Positions 17,041 through 25,078 of a DNA stretch of 33,010 bases are shown piece after piece. The notes beneath the pieces were generated by a model, which did not search any database, was not told where the DNA came from, and saw only the letters and a program-made list of their open reading frames with translations. Location of the stretch: NCBI GenBank assembly GCA_934538895.1, contig CAKTCH010000001.1, positions 1-33,010 on the forward strand, in the 5' to 3' direction. Position numbers and translations under genes: made by a program. This DNA is from an uncultured Alphaproteobacteria bacterium (GTDB lineage: Bacteria; Pseudomonadota; Alphaproteobacteria; Micavibrionales; Micavibrionaceae). Position 1 is the stretch's first letter, and every line of letters starts with the position of its first letter.

Positions 17041-18264
17041 ATGACTAAAATCAAGGTTGATAATCCGATCGTTGAAATCGATGGCGATGAAATGACGCGC
17101 ATTATCTGGGCGATGATCAAGGAACGCCTGATCCTGCCGCACCTGGATATCGATCTTAAGTATTTCGACCTCTCCATCGAAAACCGCGACGCCACCGCCG
17201 ATCAGGTGACTGTGGATGCCGCCCATGCGATCAAGCAATATGGCGTCGGCGTCAAATGCGCCACCATTACGCCGGATGAAAAACGCGTCGAGGAATTCAA
17301 GCTGAAAAAGATGTGGAAGTCGCCGAACGGCACCATCCGCAATATTCTCGACGGCACGGTGTTCCGCGAGCCGATTATCTGCAAGAACGTGCCGCGTTAC
17401 GTGCCGGGCTGGACGTCGCCGATCGTGATCGGTCGTCATGCTTTTGGCGACCAGTACAAGGCCACCGACATCAAGGTGCCCGGCCCCGGCAAGCTGACGC
17501 TCAGTTACCAGCCTGCCGACGGCGGCGCGGCGCAAACGTTCGAAGTGTTCGACTTCAAAGGTCCTGGCGTGGCAATGGGCATGTATAACGTCGACGAGTC
17601 TATCGAAGGATTCGCGCGCGCCTGTTTCAACTATGCGCTGGCGCGCAATTATCCGCTTTACATGTCGACCAAGAACACCATCCTCAAACAGTATGACGGC
17701 AAGTTCATCGAGATATTCCAGCGCGTTTACGATGAGTCTTTCAAGACCGCCTTCGAGGCGCGCAAGCTGTGGTACGAGCATCGCCTGATCGACGACATGG
17801 TGGCGTTCGCGATCAAGTCTGCGGGCGCGTTCGTCTGGGCCTGCAAGAATTATGACGGCGACGTGCAGTCCGACGTGGTGGCGCAGGGTTTCGGTTCTCT
17901 CGGCCTGATGACTTCGGTGCTGCTGACCCCGGACGGCAAATGCGTGGAAGCGGAAGCGGCGCACGGCACGGTGACGCGCCATTACCGCCAGTGGCAGAGA
18001 GGCGAGAAGACCTCGACCAACCCGATCGCCTCCATCTTCGCCTGGACGCGCGGCTTGCAGTATCGCGGCCAGTTTGATAAGAACCAGCGCGTTATCGATT
18101 TCGCGCAGGATCTGGAGGCGGCCTGTGTCGAAACCGTTGAAAACGGCCATATGACCAAGGATCTGGCCCTGCTGGTCGGCGAAAAGCAGGCATGGCTCAC
18201 GACCGAGGATTTCATGGATAAAGTAGCCCTGCAACTCGAAACGAAAATGAAGAAGGCGGCTTGA
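17041..18264 (+). CDS. icd: NADP-dependent isocitrate dehydrogenase
   Basis: A 407-residue enzyme converting isocitrate to 2-oxoglutarate in the citric acid cycle. The N-terminus NPIVEIDGDEMTRIIWAMIK and the motifs TITPDEKRVEEF, NGTIRNILDGTVFREPI, and WYEHRLIDDMVAFAIKS identify the homodimeric, mitochondrial/eukaryote-like subfamily common in alphaproteobacteria, not the E. coli type. Visible active-site features include the phosphate/substrate-binding NGTIRN loop, the metal-binding IDDM Asp and the NADP-binding AAHGTVTRHYRQW. ATG 17041 follows a strong ribosome-binding site (GGGAGAG). The L,D-transpeptidase gene starts three bases after its stop. Confidence 0.97.
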   Translation: MTKIKVDNPIVEIDGDEMTRIIWAMIKERLILPHLDIDLKYFDLSIENRDATADQVTVDAAHAIKQYGVGVKCATITPDEKRVEEFKLKKMWKSPNGTIRNILDGTVFREPIICKNVPRYVPGWTSPIVIGRHAFGDQYKATDIKVPGPGKLTLSYQPADGGAAQTFEVFDFKGPGVAMGMYNVDESIEGFARACFNYALARNYPLYMSTKNTILKQYDGKFIEIFQRVYDESFKTAFEARKLWYEHRLIDDMVAFAIKSAGAFVWACKNYDGDVQSDVVAQGFGSLGLMTSVLLTPDGKCVEAEAAHGTVTRHYRQWQRGEKTSTNPIASIFAWTRGLQYRGQFDKNQRVIDFAQDLEAACVETVENGHMTKDLALLVGEKQAWLTTEDFMDKVALQLETKMKKAA

Positions 18265-18267
18265 ACG

Positions 18268-19341
18268 ATGCTCGGGAACATAGCGCAAAAAACACATGGT
18301 TTCAGACGCACGGCGATGGTTTTATCGTTGCTGTCGGTTTGCGCGCTGTGGTCGCTTACCGCCGCGGCAGCGCAAAAGGACGACGAGGAAACGCTGCGCC
18401 CGCCGCCAAAACCGGCCAAGGCTATGCAGTCGCCGGGTGTGGCGAAGCCCGATAAAATCTTCTATAGCGGCACCCATGTCGGCAAGATGCTGACCCATGT
18501 GGCAAAATATGAAGACACGCTGGTGGATCTTGCGCGCCAATATGATGTCGGTTTCGTCGAACTGCGCGCGGCCAATCCCGATGTCGATCCGTGGATGCCG
18601 GGCGCGGGTACCAAGATCAATGTTCCGGCGATGCATATCCTGCCGGCGGGGCCGCGCGAGGGTATTGTCGTGAACCTGCCGGAGATGCGCATTTACGCTT
18701 ATATCAAACCGGGGCAGCCGCCTTTCTCGGCGCCGCTCGGGATCGGTCGCGAGGGGCTGGAAACGCCGATCGGCACCACATCCGTCGTGAACAAGCGTGA
18801 AAAGCCGGTATGGCGTCCGACTGCGCGGATGCGCAAGGAAGATCCGAGCCTGCCGGAAGTCGTGCCGGCGGGGCCTGATAATCCGCTGGGCGATCACGCT
18901 CTTTATCTGGGCTGGCCTGAATACCGTATTCATGGCACCAACAAGCCTTACGGCGTCGGGCGCCGCGCCAGCAGCGGCTGCATCCGCATGTATCCGGAAG
19001 ATATCGCCAAACTTTATCCGCAGATCGCCGTAGGCACGGCGGTCACTGTCGTCGATCAGCCGGTCAAGGTGGCGTGGATCGACGACCGCCTTTATGTCGA
19101 GGCGCATTCGTCGCTGGCGCAAGCGAACAAGATCGAGAACGAGGGCGGTTTGCCGCACTATGAAATGACGGACGAAGACATGGCCGCCATCGTGCGCGCC
19201 GCCGGTGAATATGCGCCGTTCGTCGATTGGGGCACGGTGCGCAAGGTCATTCGCGAACGCCCCGGTTATCCGGTTGTGGTCGCGCACAAGCCCGCGGCAG
19301 CGGCAGTCAGCGGCAAGTCCGGCGGTTCCGATAGGTCCTAG
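18268..19341 (+). CDS. L,D-transpeptidase (YkuD domain) with LysM-like segment
   Basis: A 357-residue exported peptidoglycan enzyme. A signal peptide (about 1-35, …LSLLSVCALWSLTAAAA) is followed by a LysM-like segment (about 75-110, YEDTLVDLARQYDVGFVELRAANPD) as in E. coli ErfK/YbiS/YcfS, and a YkuD catalytic domain (about 130-270). Catalytic residues are visible: H222 in HGTNKPYGVGR and Cys238 in SSGCIRM, with the next Arg. Family members form 3-3 crosslinks or attach proteins to meso-diaminopimelate. The tail after about residue 300 is Ala/Lys-rich. It starts 3 bases after icd, an odd pairing that may simply be operon adjacency. Its stop overlaps the end of the convergent small membrane protein by 4 bases. 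Confidence 0.93.
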   Translation: MLGNIAQKTHGFRRTAMVLSLLSVCALWSLTAAAAQKDDEETLRPPPKPAKAMQSPGVAKPDKIFYSGTHVGKMLTHVAKYEDTLVDLARQYDVGFVELRAANPDVDPWMPGAGTKINVPAMHILPAGPREGIVVNLPEMRIYAYIKPGQPPFSAPLGIGREGLETPIGTTSVVNKREKPVWRPTARMRKEDPSLPEVVPAGPDNPLGDHALYLGWPEYRIHGTNKPYGVGRRASSGCIRMYPEDIAKLYPQIAVGTAVTVVDQPVKVAWIDDRLYVEAHSSLAQANKIENEGGLPHYEMTDEDMAAIVRAAGEYAPFVDWGTVRKVIRERPGYPVVVAHKPAAAAVSGKSGGSDRS

Positions 19342-19646
19342 GCGTAGAAGAAATGGAAATACGCGATAATACCGATCGTGTAGAGCGCCGGCACGTATAT
19401 CGGCGCCAGCAGCAGCCAGGGCCTTACGTCTCTTGAAGCGAAGAAATAGCCGATACTGAATAACGCCGCCACCGGCCATACGAATGGGCCGATGCGGAAG
19501 AACATCATATGCGCCGTCTCCGCGTATTCGTCGGTGTTCGGCATGACGCCGAATTTCGTGGCCAGCACGTATACGGTCGATACCGTGAAAAAGCCGGCGG
19601 CATTCACGATCAGGAACAGGGTGATTTTGACGATGTTCAGTATCAT
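19338..19646 (-). CDS. Hypothetical multi-pass membrane protein (102 aa)
   Basis: The open frame extends to 19793, but the first 49 codons read through a strong hairpin (19679-19710) and have poor protein character, so ATG 19646 is used, giving 102 residues. Hydrophobic segments: MILNIVKITLFLIVNAAGFF (1-20), a middle stretch IGPFVWPVAALFSIGYFF, and a C-terminal LLLAPIYVPALYTIGIIAYF; three helices in all. A short soluble loop contains GVMPNTDEYAETAH. I do not recognise the family. It ends 4 bases inside the convergent transpeptidase stop. Confidence 0.65.
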   Translation of the reverse strand: MILNIVKITLFLIVNAAGFFTVSTVYVLATKFGVMPNTDEYAETAHMMFFRIGPFVWPVAALFSIGYFFASRDVRPWLLLAPIYVPALYTIGIIAYFHFFYA

Positions 19647-19678
19647 GCCGTTCAGTGTACTACAAAATGCGTAAAAGA

Positions 19679-19710
19679 AAACTGCCCGGCTGATATCGGC
19701 CGGGCAGTTT
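19679..19710. terminator. 12-bp hairpin terminator between lipoprotein and membrane protein
   Basis: The perfect stem is AACTGCCCGGC-type: 19679-19690 with 19699-19710, and an 8-base loop. On the minus strand it is followed by a run TTTTCTTTTA, so it should terminate the small lipoprotein gene (19738-19920). A shorter TTTCTT follows it on the plus strand. Confidence 0.85.
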
Positions 19711-19737
19711 CTTGTAATGAGGCCGTCAGGCCTGAAA

Positions 19738-19920
19738 TTACTTGCGAACGCGTTGTTCGAAAACGCGCGGCTCCTGGCGGACTTCTTTTGCACCTACTGT
19801 GCGGCTCTCTGTGTAAGGAGCAGCTGTTTCGTAGGAGTAGTCAGCGTTACGCTCGTTGCTTGCACAAGCAGACAGAGCCAGAGCTGTGCCCAGCAGGCAT
19901 ACAGACAGAACTTTTTTCAT
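19738..19920 (-). CDS. Small lipoprotein (60 aa)
   Basis: A 60-residue protein with a clean signal peptide and lipobox: MKKVLSVCLLGTALALSAC, Cys19 the lipidated residue, then ASNERNADYSYET and a polar, Arg/Gln/Glu-rich tail. The ATG is preceded by a GAGGAA ribosome-binding site at proper spacing. It is followed by a strong terminator, so it is a monocistronic unit. Such small Lpp-like or entericidin-like lipoproteins are common but rapidly evolving; no family is claimed. Confidence 0.85.
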   Translation of the reverse strand: MKKVLSVCLLGTALALSACASNERNADYSYETAAPYTESRTVGAKEVRQEPRVFEQRVRK

Positions 19921-20092
19921 GGTCGTATTTCCTCAAAATTAGCGCTAGAGGGTTAATAACAAAAGTGATTCGCTTTCATCTGATCGCGAAGCACAGACAT
20001 ATATACACGAGTTGTGGCGAGAATAAAGTCACAATTTGAATATTTCGTGTATTAATCAAAGGCTTGTGAGGTGATTATTCATAATAGATTTA

Positions 20093-21412
20093 TCAGGTGC
20101 GTTGCATTTGCGCAAGCCTGGCGAAATAATTGTCGATCCCCTTCACCAGCGTCTTTGCCAGCGTACGACGGTATTCGGCTTTATTCAGCTGCTCGGCTTC
20201 CCGTGGATTGGACATAAAGCCCATCTCGATCAGGACCGAGGGGATGTCCGGTGCTTTCAGCACGGCGAAGCCCGCGTAACGGTGCGGATTTTCCAACATT
20301 TTGATGTTGCCGCTATCCATGTGACCGACCAGCTTATTGGCAAAAAATTTCGACTGGTTCATGGTGTCGCGCATGGTCAGGTCAACCAGAATGGTGGCGA
20401 CTTGTTCGTCGCTGGTATCGAGATCCATGCCCGCGATCAGGTCGGCGCGGTTTTCGCGGTCGGCCAGCAGCGCAGTCTGCTCGTCCGACGCCTTGTCGGA
20501 GAGGGTGTAGATCGAAGCGCCCCGCACATTCGATTTACCGATCGAGTCGGCGTGCAGCGAAATGAACAGGTCGGCATGATTCATGCGCGCGAACTCCACG
20601 CGCTTGAAAAGCTTCAGATAGGTATCGCGTTCACGGGTCAGCAATACGCGGTAACGGCCCGTGGCCTCCAGTTCCTGTTTCAGCGCCTTGGCCATGTTGA
20701 GCGTGATCTGCTTTTCATAGACGCCATTCGCGCCCAGCGCGCCGGGGTCGACGCCGCCATGGCCGGGATCGATGACGATCAGGGGTTTCCTGCCGCTCAC
20801 CGGCGCTTTTAAAGGTGTGTCAGGTACAGGTTTCCGGGGGGGCACGATCGCGGCGGTTTCCGCAACGGCCTGTTTGACTGCCTGCGGTTCGGGCAGCGCT
20901 ACGGCCACGGTATTGCGTTCCGGGGCGGCGTTTGCGGCGCTATTGCCGGGGACCTGCAGCTTGCCGAAAATCCGGCCACCGGTGCTGGCGAAGGTTTCGG
21001 CGCTGGTGCGCTGGAAGTCTATGACCAGCCGGTCGGGCCTGTTGTTGGCGGCATCGCGCGGCAGGATAAAGGCGCCGTTGATTTTGACCGGGTGCTGGAA
21101 GTCGATGACGATGCGGCTGATGCCCGGCTGCAAGGCGCCCTGGCGGATGGATTTGACGGTGGCGCCCTCCGCTCCGCCGACGTCGCCGACGCGCCAGTCA
21201 AAGGACGGCATATCGATGACTATGCGCCATGGGTCCTGCATGGCATAGGCGCGAAAGGGTTTTGCCTCGCTCAGATCGACGACCATGCGCACCTTGTCGG
21301 GGTGCGCGCCGAAGCGGACGTCATTGACGGAAAAAGCCCACGCCTGTCCGGTCCAGAGTCCCACAAGGGTGAGGACGGCAACAAAAATTATTATTCTGAA
21401 AAATGAATGCAA
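20093..21412 (-). CDS. N-acetylmuramoyl-L-alanine amidase (AmiC type: AMIN + Amidase_3)
   Basis: A 439-residue zinc amidase that cuts the bond between N-acetylmuramic acid and the stem peptide, mainly in daughter-cell separation. Signal peptide (about 1-27, …VLTLVGLWTGQAWA) then an AMIN domain (about 28-135, VNDVRFGAHPDKVRMVVDL…, PWRIVIDMP), a Pro/Ala linker (about 150-205), and an Amidase_3 domain (about 212-435). The domain opens with IVIDPGHGGVDPGALG (zinc His in PGHGG, about residue 218). The second zinc His is in LFISLHADS, and the catalytic Glu is near PSVLIEMGFMSNPRE. This layout matches E. coli AmiC/AmiA homologues, whose AMIN domain targets them to division sites. Confidence 0.95.
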   Translation of the reverse strand: MHSFFRIIIFVAVLTLVGLWTGQAWAFSVNDVRFGAHPDKVRMVVDLSEAKPFRAYAMQDPWRIVIDMPSFDWRVGDVGGAEGATVKSIRQGALQPGISRIVIDFQHPVKINGAFILPRDAANNRPDRLVIDFQRTSAETFASTGGRIFGKLQVPGNSAANAAPERNTVAVALPEPQAVKQAVAETAAIVPPRKPVPDTPLKAPVSGRKPLIVIDPGHGGVDPGALGANGVYEKQITLNMAKALKQELEATGRYRVLLTRERDTYLKLFKRVEFARMNHADLFISLHADSIGKSNVRGASIYTLSDKASDEQTALLADRENRADLIAGMDLDTSDEQVATILVDLTMRDTMNQSKFFANKLVGHMDSGNIKMLENPHRYAGFAVLKAPDIPSVLIEMGFMSNPREAEQLNKAEYRRTLAKTLVKGIDNYFARLAQMQRT

Positions 21413-21561
21413 GCAGCGAACCCGTGTACTTCGTCTTTTTATGAAACCCTATACTTATTAAAGGAGATCGGGCCGCGGCTTGCAAGGGGGAAAAGGTATA
21501 AAAGCCCGGATTCCTGCGGGTTATTTCCAGGGGGATTTGAGGGTAAGCCGTTCTTTTTTCA

Positions 21562-21590
21562 TTGTGCGGGGGGGTATATATATGTATTGT
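21562..21590 (+). promoter_or_regulatory. Candidate sigma-70 promoter for rne
   Basis: TTGTGC (21562-21567), 17-base spacer, TATTGT (21585-21590). This would put the transcript start near 21597 and give a leader of about 280 bases before rne. It is a match by eye only and is preceded by a run of Gs. Confidence 0.35.
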
Positions 21591-21596
21591 CACGTT

Positions 21597-21874
21597 CAGC
21601 GACCCGTTGAAGCTTTAGCATAGTTAATATCGAAAGAGTTTCGCTAGCAGCAACGGTGACGAGGTACCTGTTTCGGCTTTGACAACAGGACCGGGAGTAG
21701 CTGGTTTAGACCGCAGTTTTTTAACCGTTGCGATGAACTTCTCCCTTTTTTAGTGAATTCCAAAGCCGGGCTACAGGGCCTTCCTTTCTTTTAAAAGCGC
21801 GCGCTTTGCGCCGCACTTCCGTATGTCGCTGACGGATTGACGGCTGCATTGCGCCTATCTGTCAGGAGATAACC
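21597..21874 (+). promoter_or_regulatory. Long structured 5' leader of rne
   Basis: The gap before rne has several complementary segments. Stem A: GCAACGGT (21650-21657) with ACCGTTGC (21724-21731). Inside it is hairpin B: CCTGTT (21667-21672) with AACAGG (21684-21689). The loop of B carries CGGCTTTG (21674-21681), which is an exact complement of CAAAGCCG (21761-21768), a possible pseudoknot. GGGAG (21693-21697) can pair with CTCCC (21741-21745), which is followed by T6 (21746-21751) and would compete with stem A, an attenuator-like arrangement. Farther down is a self-complementary 14-base stretch (21794-21807). RNase E genes are known to autoregulate through their leader in E. coli. The leader here is not a sequence match to that element as far as I can tell. 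Confidence 0.5.
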
Positions 21875-24727
21875 ATGACAAAACGTATGCTTATTGACGC
21901 CACACATGCCGAAGAAACGCGTGTGGCGGTCGTTGACGGCAACCGCCTTAACGATTTCGATTACGAAAGCAAAATGCGCCGCCAGCTGAAAGGCAGCATC
22001 TATCTCGCCAAAGTCACCCGGGTCGAGCCCTCGCTACAGGCGGCTTTCGTGAATTTCGGCGGCAACCGCCACGGCTTCCTGCCTTTCTCCGAAATCCATC
22101 CCGATTATTTCCGCATTCCCATTTCCGACCGCGAGGCCCTGCTGGCCGAGCAGCGTGAGGAAATGGAAGCGCGCCGCCGTGCAGAGGAAGAGGAAGACCG
22201 CGAGGAAGAGGGCGCGCACGAAGAAGAGGACGACGCCGAAGACGCTGTCGAGGAAGTGGGCGGTGAAAACCGCGTGGTTTCCGAAGCGGAAGATACCGGC
22301 GAAGATCATCTGGATGCCCTGCCGGACGATGAAGAGGAAGAACCGTTGCTGCCCGTCGCGCTGGCCGGGGAACCGGAAGAGGAAGAGGCGGAGGGCGCCA
22401 TTGAAGAAGATGGCGACGAAGATGAAGAGGACGAGGATGACGACGATCAGCCCGATGCCTCCTTTGATGACGAAGGCAGTGACGAGGACGATGAATCCGA
22501 AGAAGACGAACCGGATGCTGAAGAATCTGAGGAAGGCGACGATATCGGCAATCATATCCCGGACGACGAGGAAGATATCGACGACAATATCGGCAATTTG
22601 AAATCCGGCGAAGACGCCAACGTCATCCCCGGCGAAGGGCCGCGCGAAGGCCGTGGCCGTGGCGGGCGCGGTGGCCGGGGCCGCGAAGGGCGTGGCCGTG
22701 AGCGTTTCCGTGGCCGTAATGGCCGGGGGCGCCGCATGGCGGCCAGTTCCCGCCGTGTGGAAATGGTGGGGGGCGATACCGAAGGCGAACATCCCATGCG
22801 TCCTTCCCTGCGCCGCAACTACAAGATTCAGGAGGTCGTCAAACGCGGCCAGATCATGCTGATCCAGGTCAGCAAGGAGGAACGAGGCAACAAAGGCGCG
22901 GCGGTTACGACATATCTGTCGCTGCCGGGCCGTTACTGCGTGCTGATGCCGAACTCCCCGCGCGGCGGCGGCGTCAGCCGCAAGATCGCGAGCTTCGAGG
23001 AGCGCAAGCGGATGCGCGACCTTCTCTCCGATCTCGAGATTCCGGACGGCATGTCCGTCATTATGCGCACCGCCGGGGTGCAGCGTAACAAAGTTGAGAT
23101 CAAGCGCGATCTCGATTACCTGCTGAAGCTCTGGGACGGTATCCGCGATCTGACGCTGCAATCGGTGGCGCCCGCGCAGATCCATGAGGAAGGCACGCTG
23201 ATCCGCCGCGCCATTCGCGATCTTTATGCCCGCGAGATCGAGGAGATCGTCGTCGCCGGGGATGAAGGTTTCAAGATGGCCAAGGATTTCATGAAGATCC
23301 TGATGCCCTCGCATATCCGGCGTGTGAAGCAGTATAAGGACGAAACCATTCCGCTGTTCCACCGCTATCAGGTCGAGAGCCAGATCGCGGCGATGGGCGA
23401 GCCGACCGTGACGCTGAGATCCGGTGGGTACCTCGTCATCAACCCGACGGAGGCGCTGGTATCTATCGACGTCAACTCCGGCAAGGCGACCAAAGAGCGC
23501 CATATCGAGGAGACGGCGCTCAAGACCAATCTTGAAGCCGCTGAAGAAGTGGCCCGCCAGTTGCGTCTGCGCGATCTGGGCGGTCTGGTGGTGATCGACT
23601 TCATCGATATGGAGGACCGCCGCAACAACGCGAAGGTCGAGCGCAGATTGAAAGAAGCGCTGTCGAACGACCGCGCCCGCATTCAGGTGGGCCGCATTTC
23701 GATGTTTGGGCTGATGGAGCTTTCGCGCCAGCGGCTGAACCCGTCGCTGACCGAGGCGCAATTCCAGAAATGCGCGCATTGCGAGGGTATCGGTTATGTC
23801 CGCACCGTCGATTCCGCCGCCATTACCGCCTTGCGCGCGCTTGAGGAAGAGGGCATTCGCGGTCGCTCGGTCGAGGTGGTCCTGCACCTTTCCAACGAAG
23901 TGGCGATTTACATCCTGAACCACAAGCGTGACATGCTGGACGATATCGAGCGCCGTTATGGCTTCCGTATCATGATCCGCATCGACGAAGCGCTGGCGCC
24001 GGACAATCACAAGATCGACCTCGTGCGCGGCACGCCCGTGATGGCGGCGCCCGTGGCGGGCGTTTCCGCCGACGGTATCGCAACGGACACATCGTCAGAC
24101 GACGATGGAGCCGACGATGAGTTCGCCGGGGAAGAGGATGCCGCCGATGACAGCATCCGTGAAAGCCGTGACGGCGAAGGCAACGGCGAGCGCCGCCGCC
24201 GTGGCCGCCGTGGTGGCCGCAATCGCCGTGGCCGTGGCCGCGACCGTGAGGACAGGCCGCATGAAGGCGAAGCCGCCGCCGAGGGTTCGGAGGGCGGTTT
24301 CGGCGAGAATTTCGATGAAGGCGGTTATGCCGAATCCGGCGAGGCTGCCGGAGGCGAGGAAAATCGCGAGGGCGGGCGCGAAGGCGGCAGAAGCCGTCGC
24401 GGCGGGCGTGGCAATGGCAGGGGTGGCCGTTATGGCCGCGGACGCGACCGCCATCGCGGCGACCATGCTCCGCGTGAGGGTGGCGATACCCAGCCGCGCG
24501 AAGATGGTGTGGCGCAACCCTCATCCGAAGCGATTGCGAACGACAGCTATCAGCCGCAGCCGGAAGCCGCGCGCACGGAGCGTAACGAGGTGAAAATCGT
24601 TCGTCATGGCGCCCGCGCCAGCACGGCAGAGACTCCGGCGGCACCGCCAGCGCCCAAGGATTACGAAGTCGTGAACGCTGAACCAGCCGAAAAGAAAAAA
24701 GGCTGGTGGAACCGTCTGGTTGAGTAA
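21875..24727 (+). CDS. rne: Ribonuclease E
   Basis: A 950-residue RNase E, the main endonuclease of mRNA decay and scaffold of the degradosome. The N-terminal S1 domain (about 1-90, FVNFGGNRHGFLPFSEIHPDYF) is split by a roughly 200-residue insertion: an acidic Glu/Asp-rich tract (about 90-250) and an Arg/Gly-rich tract (about 255-290), after which S1 resumes (RRNYKIQEVVKRGQIMLIQVSKEERGNKGAAVTTYLSL). Then come the DNase I-like domain with metal-binding aspartates in SIDVNSGKAT (D532) and VIDFIDMED, and the zinc-link C633-x2-C636 (CAHC). The last ~260 residues are acidic and RG-rich, with no compact fold. Such insertions are a feature of alphaproteobacterial RNase E. The ribosome-binding site is AGGAGA. 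A strong terminator follows the stop. Confidence 0.97.
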   Translation: MTKRMLIDATHAEETRVAVVDGNRLNDFDYESKMRRQLKGSIYLAKVTRVEPSLQAAFVNFGGNRHGFLPFSEIHPDYFRIPISDREALLAEQREEMEARRRAEEEEDREEEGAHEEEDDAEDAVEEVGGENRVVSEAEDTGEDHLDALPDDEEEEPLLPVALAGEPEEEEAEGAIEEDGDEDEEDEDDDDQPDASFDDEGSDEDDESEEDEPDAEESEEGDDIGNHIPDDEEDIDDNIGNLKSGEDANVIPGEGPREGRGRGGRGGRGREGRGRERFRGRNGRGRRMAASSRRVEMVGGDTEGEHPMRPSLRRNYKIQEVVKRGQIMLIQVSKEERGNKGAAVTTYLSLPGRYCVLMPNSPRGGGVSRKIASFEERKRMRDLLSDLEIPDGMSVIMRTAGVQRNKVEIKRDLDYLLKLWDGIRDLTLQSVAPAQIHEEGTLIRRAIRDLYAREIEEIVVAGDEGFKMAKDFMKILMPSHIRRVKQYKDETIPLFHRYQVESQIAAMGEPTVTLRSGGYLVINPTEALVSIDVNSGKATKERHIEETALKTNLEAAEEVARQLRLRDLGGLVVIDFIDMEDRRNNAKVERRLKEALSNDRARIQVGRISMFGLMELSRQRLNPSLTEAQFQKCAHCEGIGYVRTVDSAAITALRALEEEGIRGRSVEVVLHLSNEVAIYILNHKRDMLDDIERRYGFRIMIRIDEALAPDNHKIDLVRGTPVMAAPVAGVSADGIATDTSSDDDGADDEFAGEEDAADDSIRESRDGEGNGERRRRGRRGGRNRRGRGRDREDRPHEGEAAAEGSEGGFGENFDEGGYAESGEAAGGEENREGGREGGRSRRGGRGNGRGGRYGRGRDRHRGDHAPREGGDTQPREDGVAQPSSEAIANDSYQPQPEAARTERNEVKIVRHGARASTAETPAAPPAPKDYEVVNAEPAEKKKGWWNRLVE

Positions 24728-24751
24728 CGGTGCCAGTCTACATTCCTTTCT

Positions 24752-24779
24752 AAAGAGCGCCCGCAAGGCGCTCTTTTTT
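24752..24779 (+). terminator. Rho-independent terminator of rne
   Basis: A perfect 10-bp stem, AAAGAGCGCC (24752-24761) with GGCGCTCTTT (24767-24776), loop CGCAA, and a T run through 24779. Ends the rne transcript 24 bases after the stop codon. Confidence 0.95.
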
Positions 24780-24864
24780 AATGCGCGCCTTGCTGAAATA
24801 GATCGAATTTTATCGATTATTTATAGGCTCTTCATACAGTTTCCGTAAAATAAGAAATAGATGT

Positions 24865-24990
24865 GATTTCATCCGTCTCCGAGTTGCCGGGCTTGCAGCC
24901 CCGCAATTGTCCTTGGCCCGTAGCAGCGTTGACGGGATGGATGGATTGTCCCCCTTAGCCATCGGCCTTCGTGCCGATGGCTAATTTTTT
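24865..24990 (+). ncRNA. Candidate small regulatory RNA, about 125-135 nt
   Basis: The gap between rne and the exported protein gene has the anatomy of an sRNA gene. Reading 5' to 3': CATCCGTC (24870-24877) pairs with GACGGGATG (24931-24939; one bulged G); inside, a hairpin 24884-24893 with 24897-24906 (nine pairs, one C-C mismatch, loop TGC); then a very strong terminator, a perfect 12-bp stem (24955-24966 with 24973-24984) with loop CTTCGT and T6 (24985-24990). The rne terminator lies upstream at 24752, so the terminator here must end a separate transcript. The 5' end is unclear: TAAAAT at 24846-24851 could be a -10 box. No known family (6S, SRP, RNase P, tmRNA) is recognised. Confidence 0.6.
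24955..24990 (+). terminator. Very strong intrinsic terminator
   Basis: A 12-bp perfect stem (TTAGCCATCGGC with GCCGATGGCTAA), six-base loop, and T6. Its orientation is plus: on the minus strand no T run follows. It ends the candidate sRNA, or prevents read-through from rne into the exported-protein gene. Confidence 0.95.
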
Positions 24991-25078
24991 CGTTTCGTTT
25001 TTTCCGTCGTGCGGGCTGGCTTTCATTCGGGGGCGTTTTGTGCGTAAATACGTACGATAACGAGGAGATCGAACCATC

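Noticed and set aside
16999..18297. A 432-codon open frame antisense to icd
   Set aside because: Shadow of a clearly real isocitrate dehydrogenase gene; no motif in the antisense product.
18322..19479. A 385-codon open frame antisense to the L,D-transpeptidase
   Set aside because: The product is Arg/Asp/His-rich with no motif; the sense frame has a signal peptide and catalytic His/Cys.
19647..19793. N-terminal extension of the membrane protein up to 19793
   Set aside because: It would translate through the strong hairpin at 19679-19710 and overlap the lipoprotein gene's end; composition is poor.
22640..22730. Repetitive GGCCGTGGCC-like stretch as a DNA repeat or CRISPR
   Set aside because: It codes for the in-frame Arg/Gly tract of RNase E, with codon-period repeats and no spacers.
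22034..24010. A 658-codon open frame antisense to rne
   Set aside because: Long antisense frames arise from the GC-biased codon pattern and the Glu/Asp-rich tract of rne. The product is low-complexity Phe/Val/His-rich, and it has no ribosome-binding site or conserved motif.
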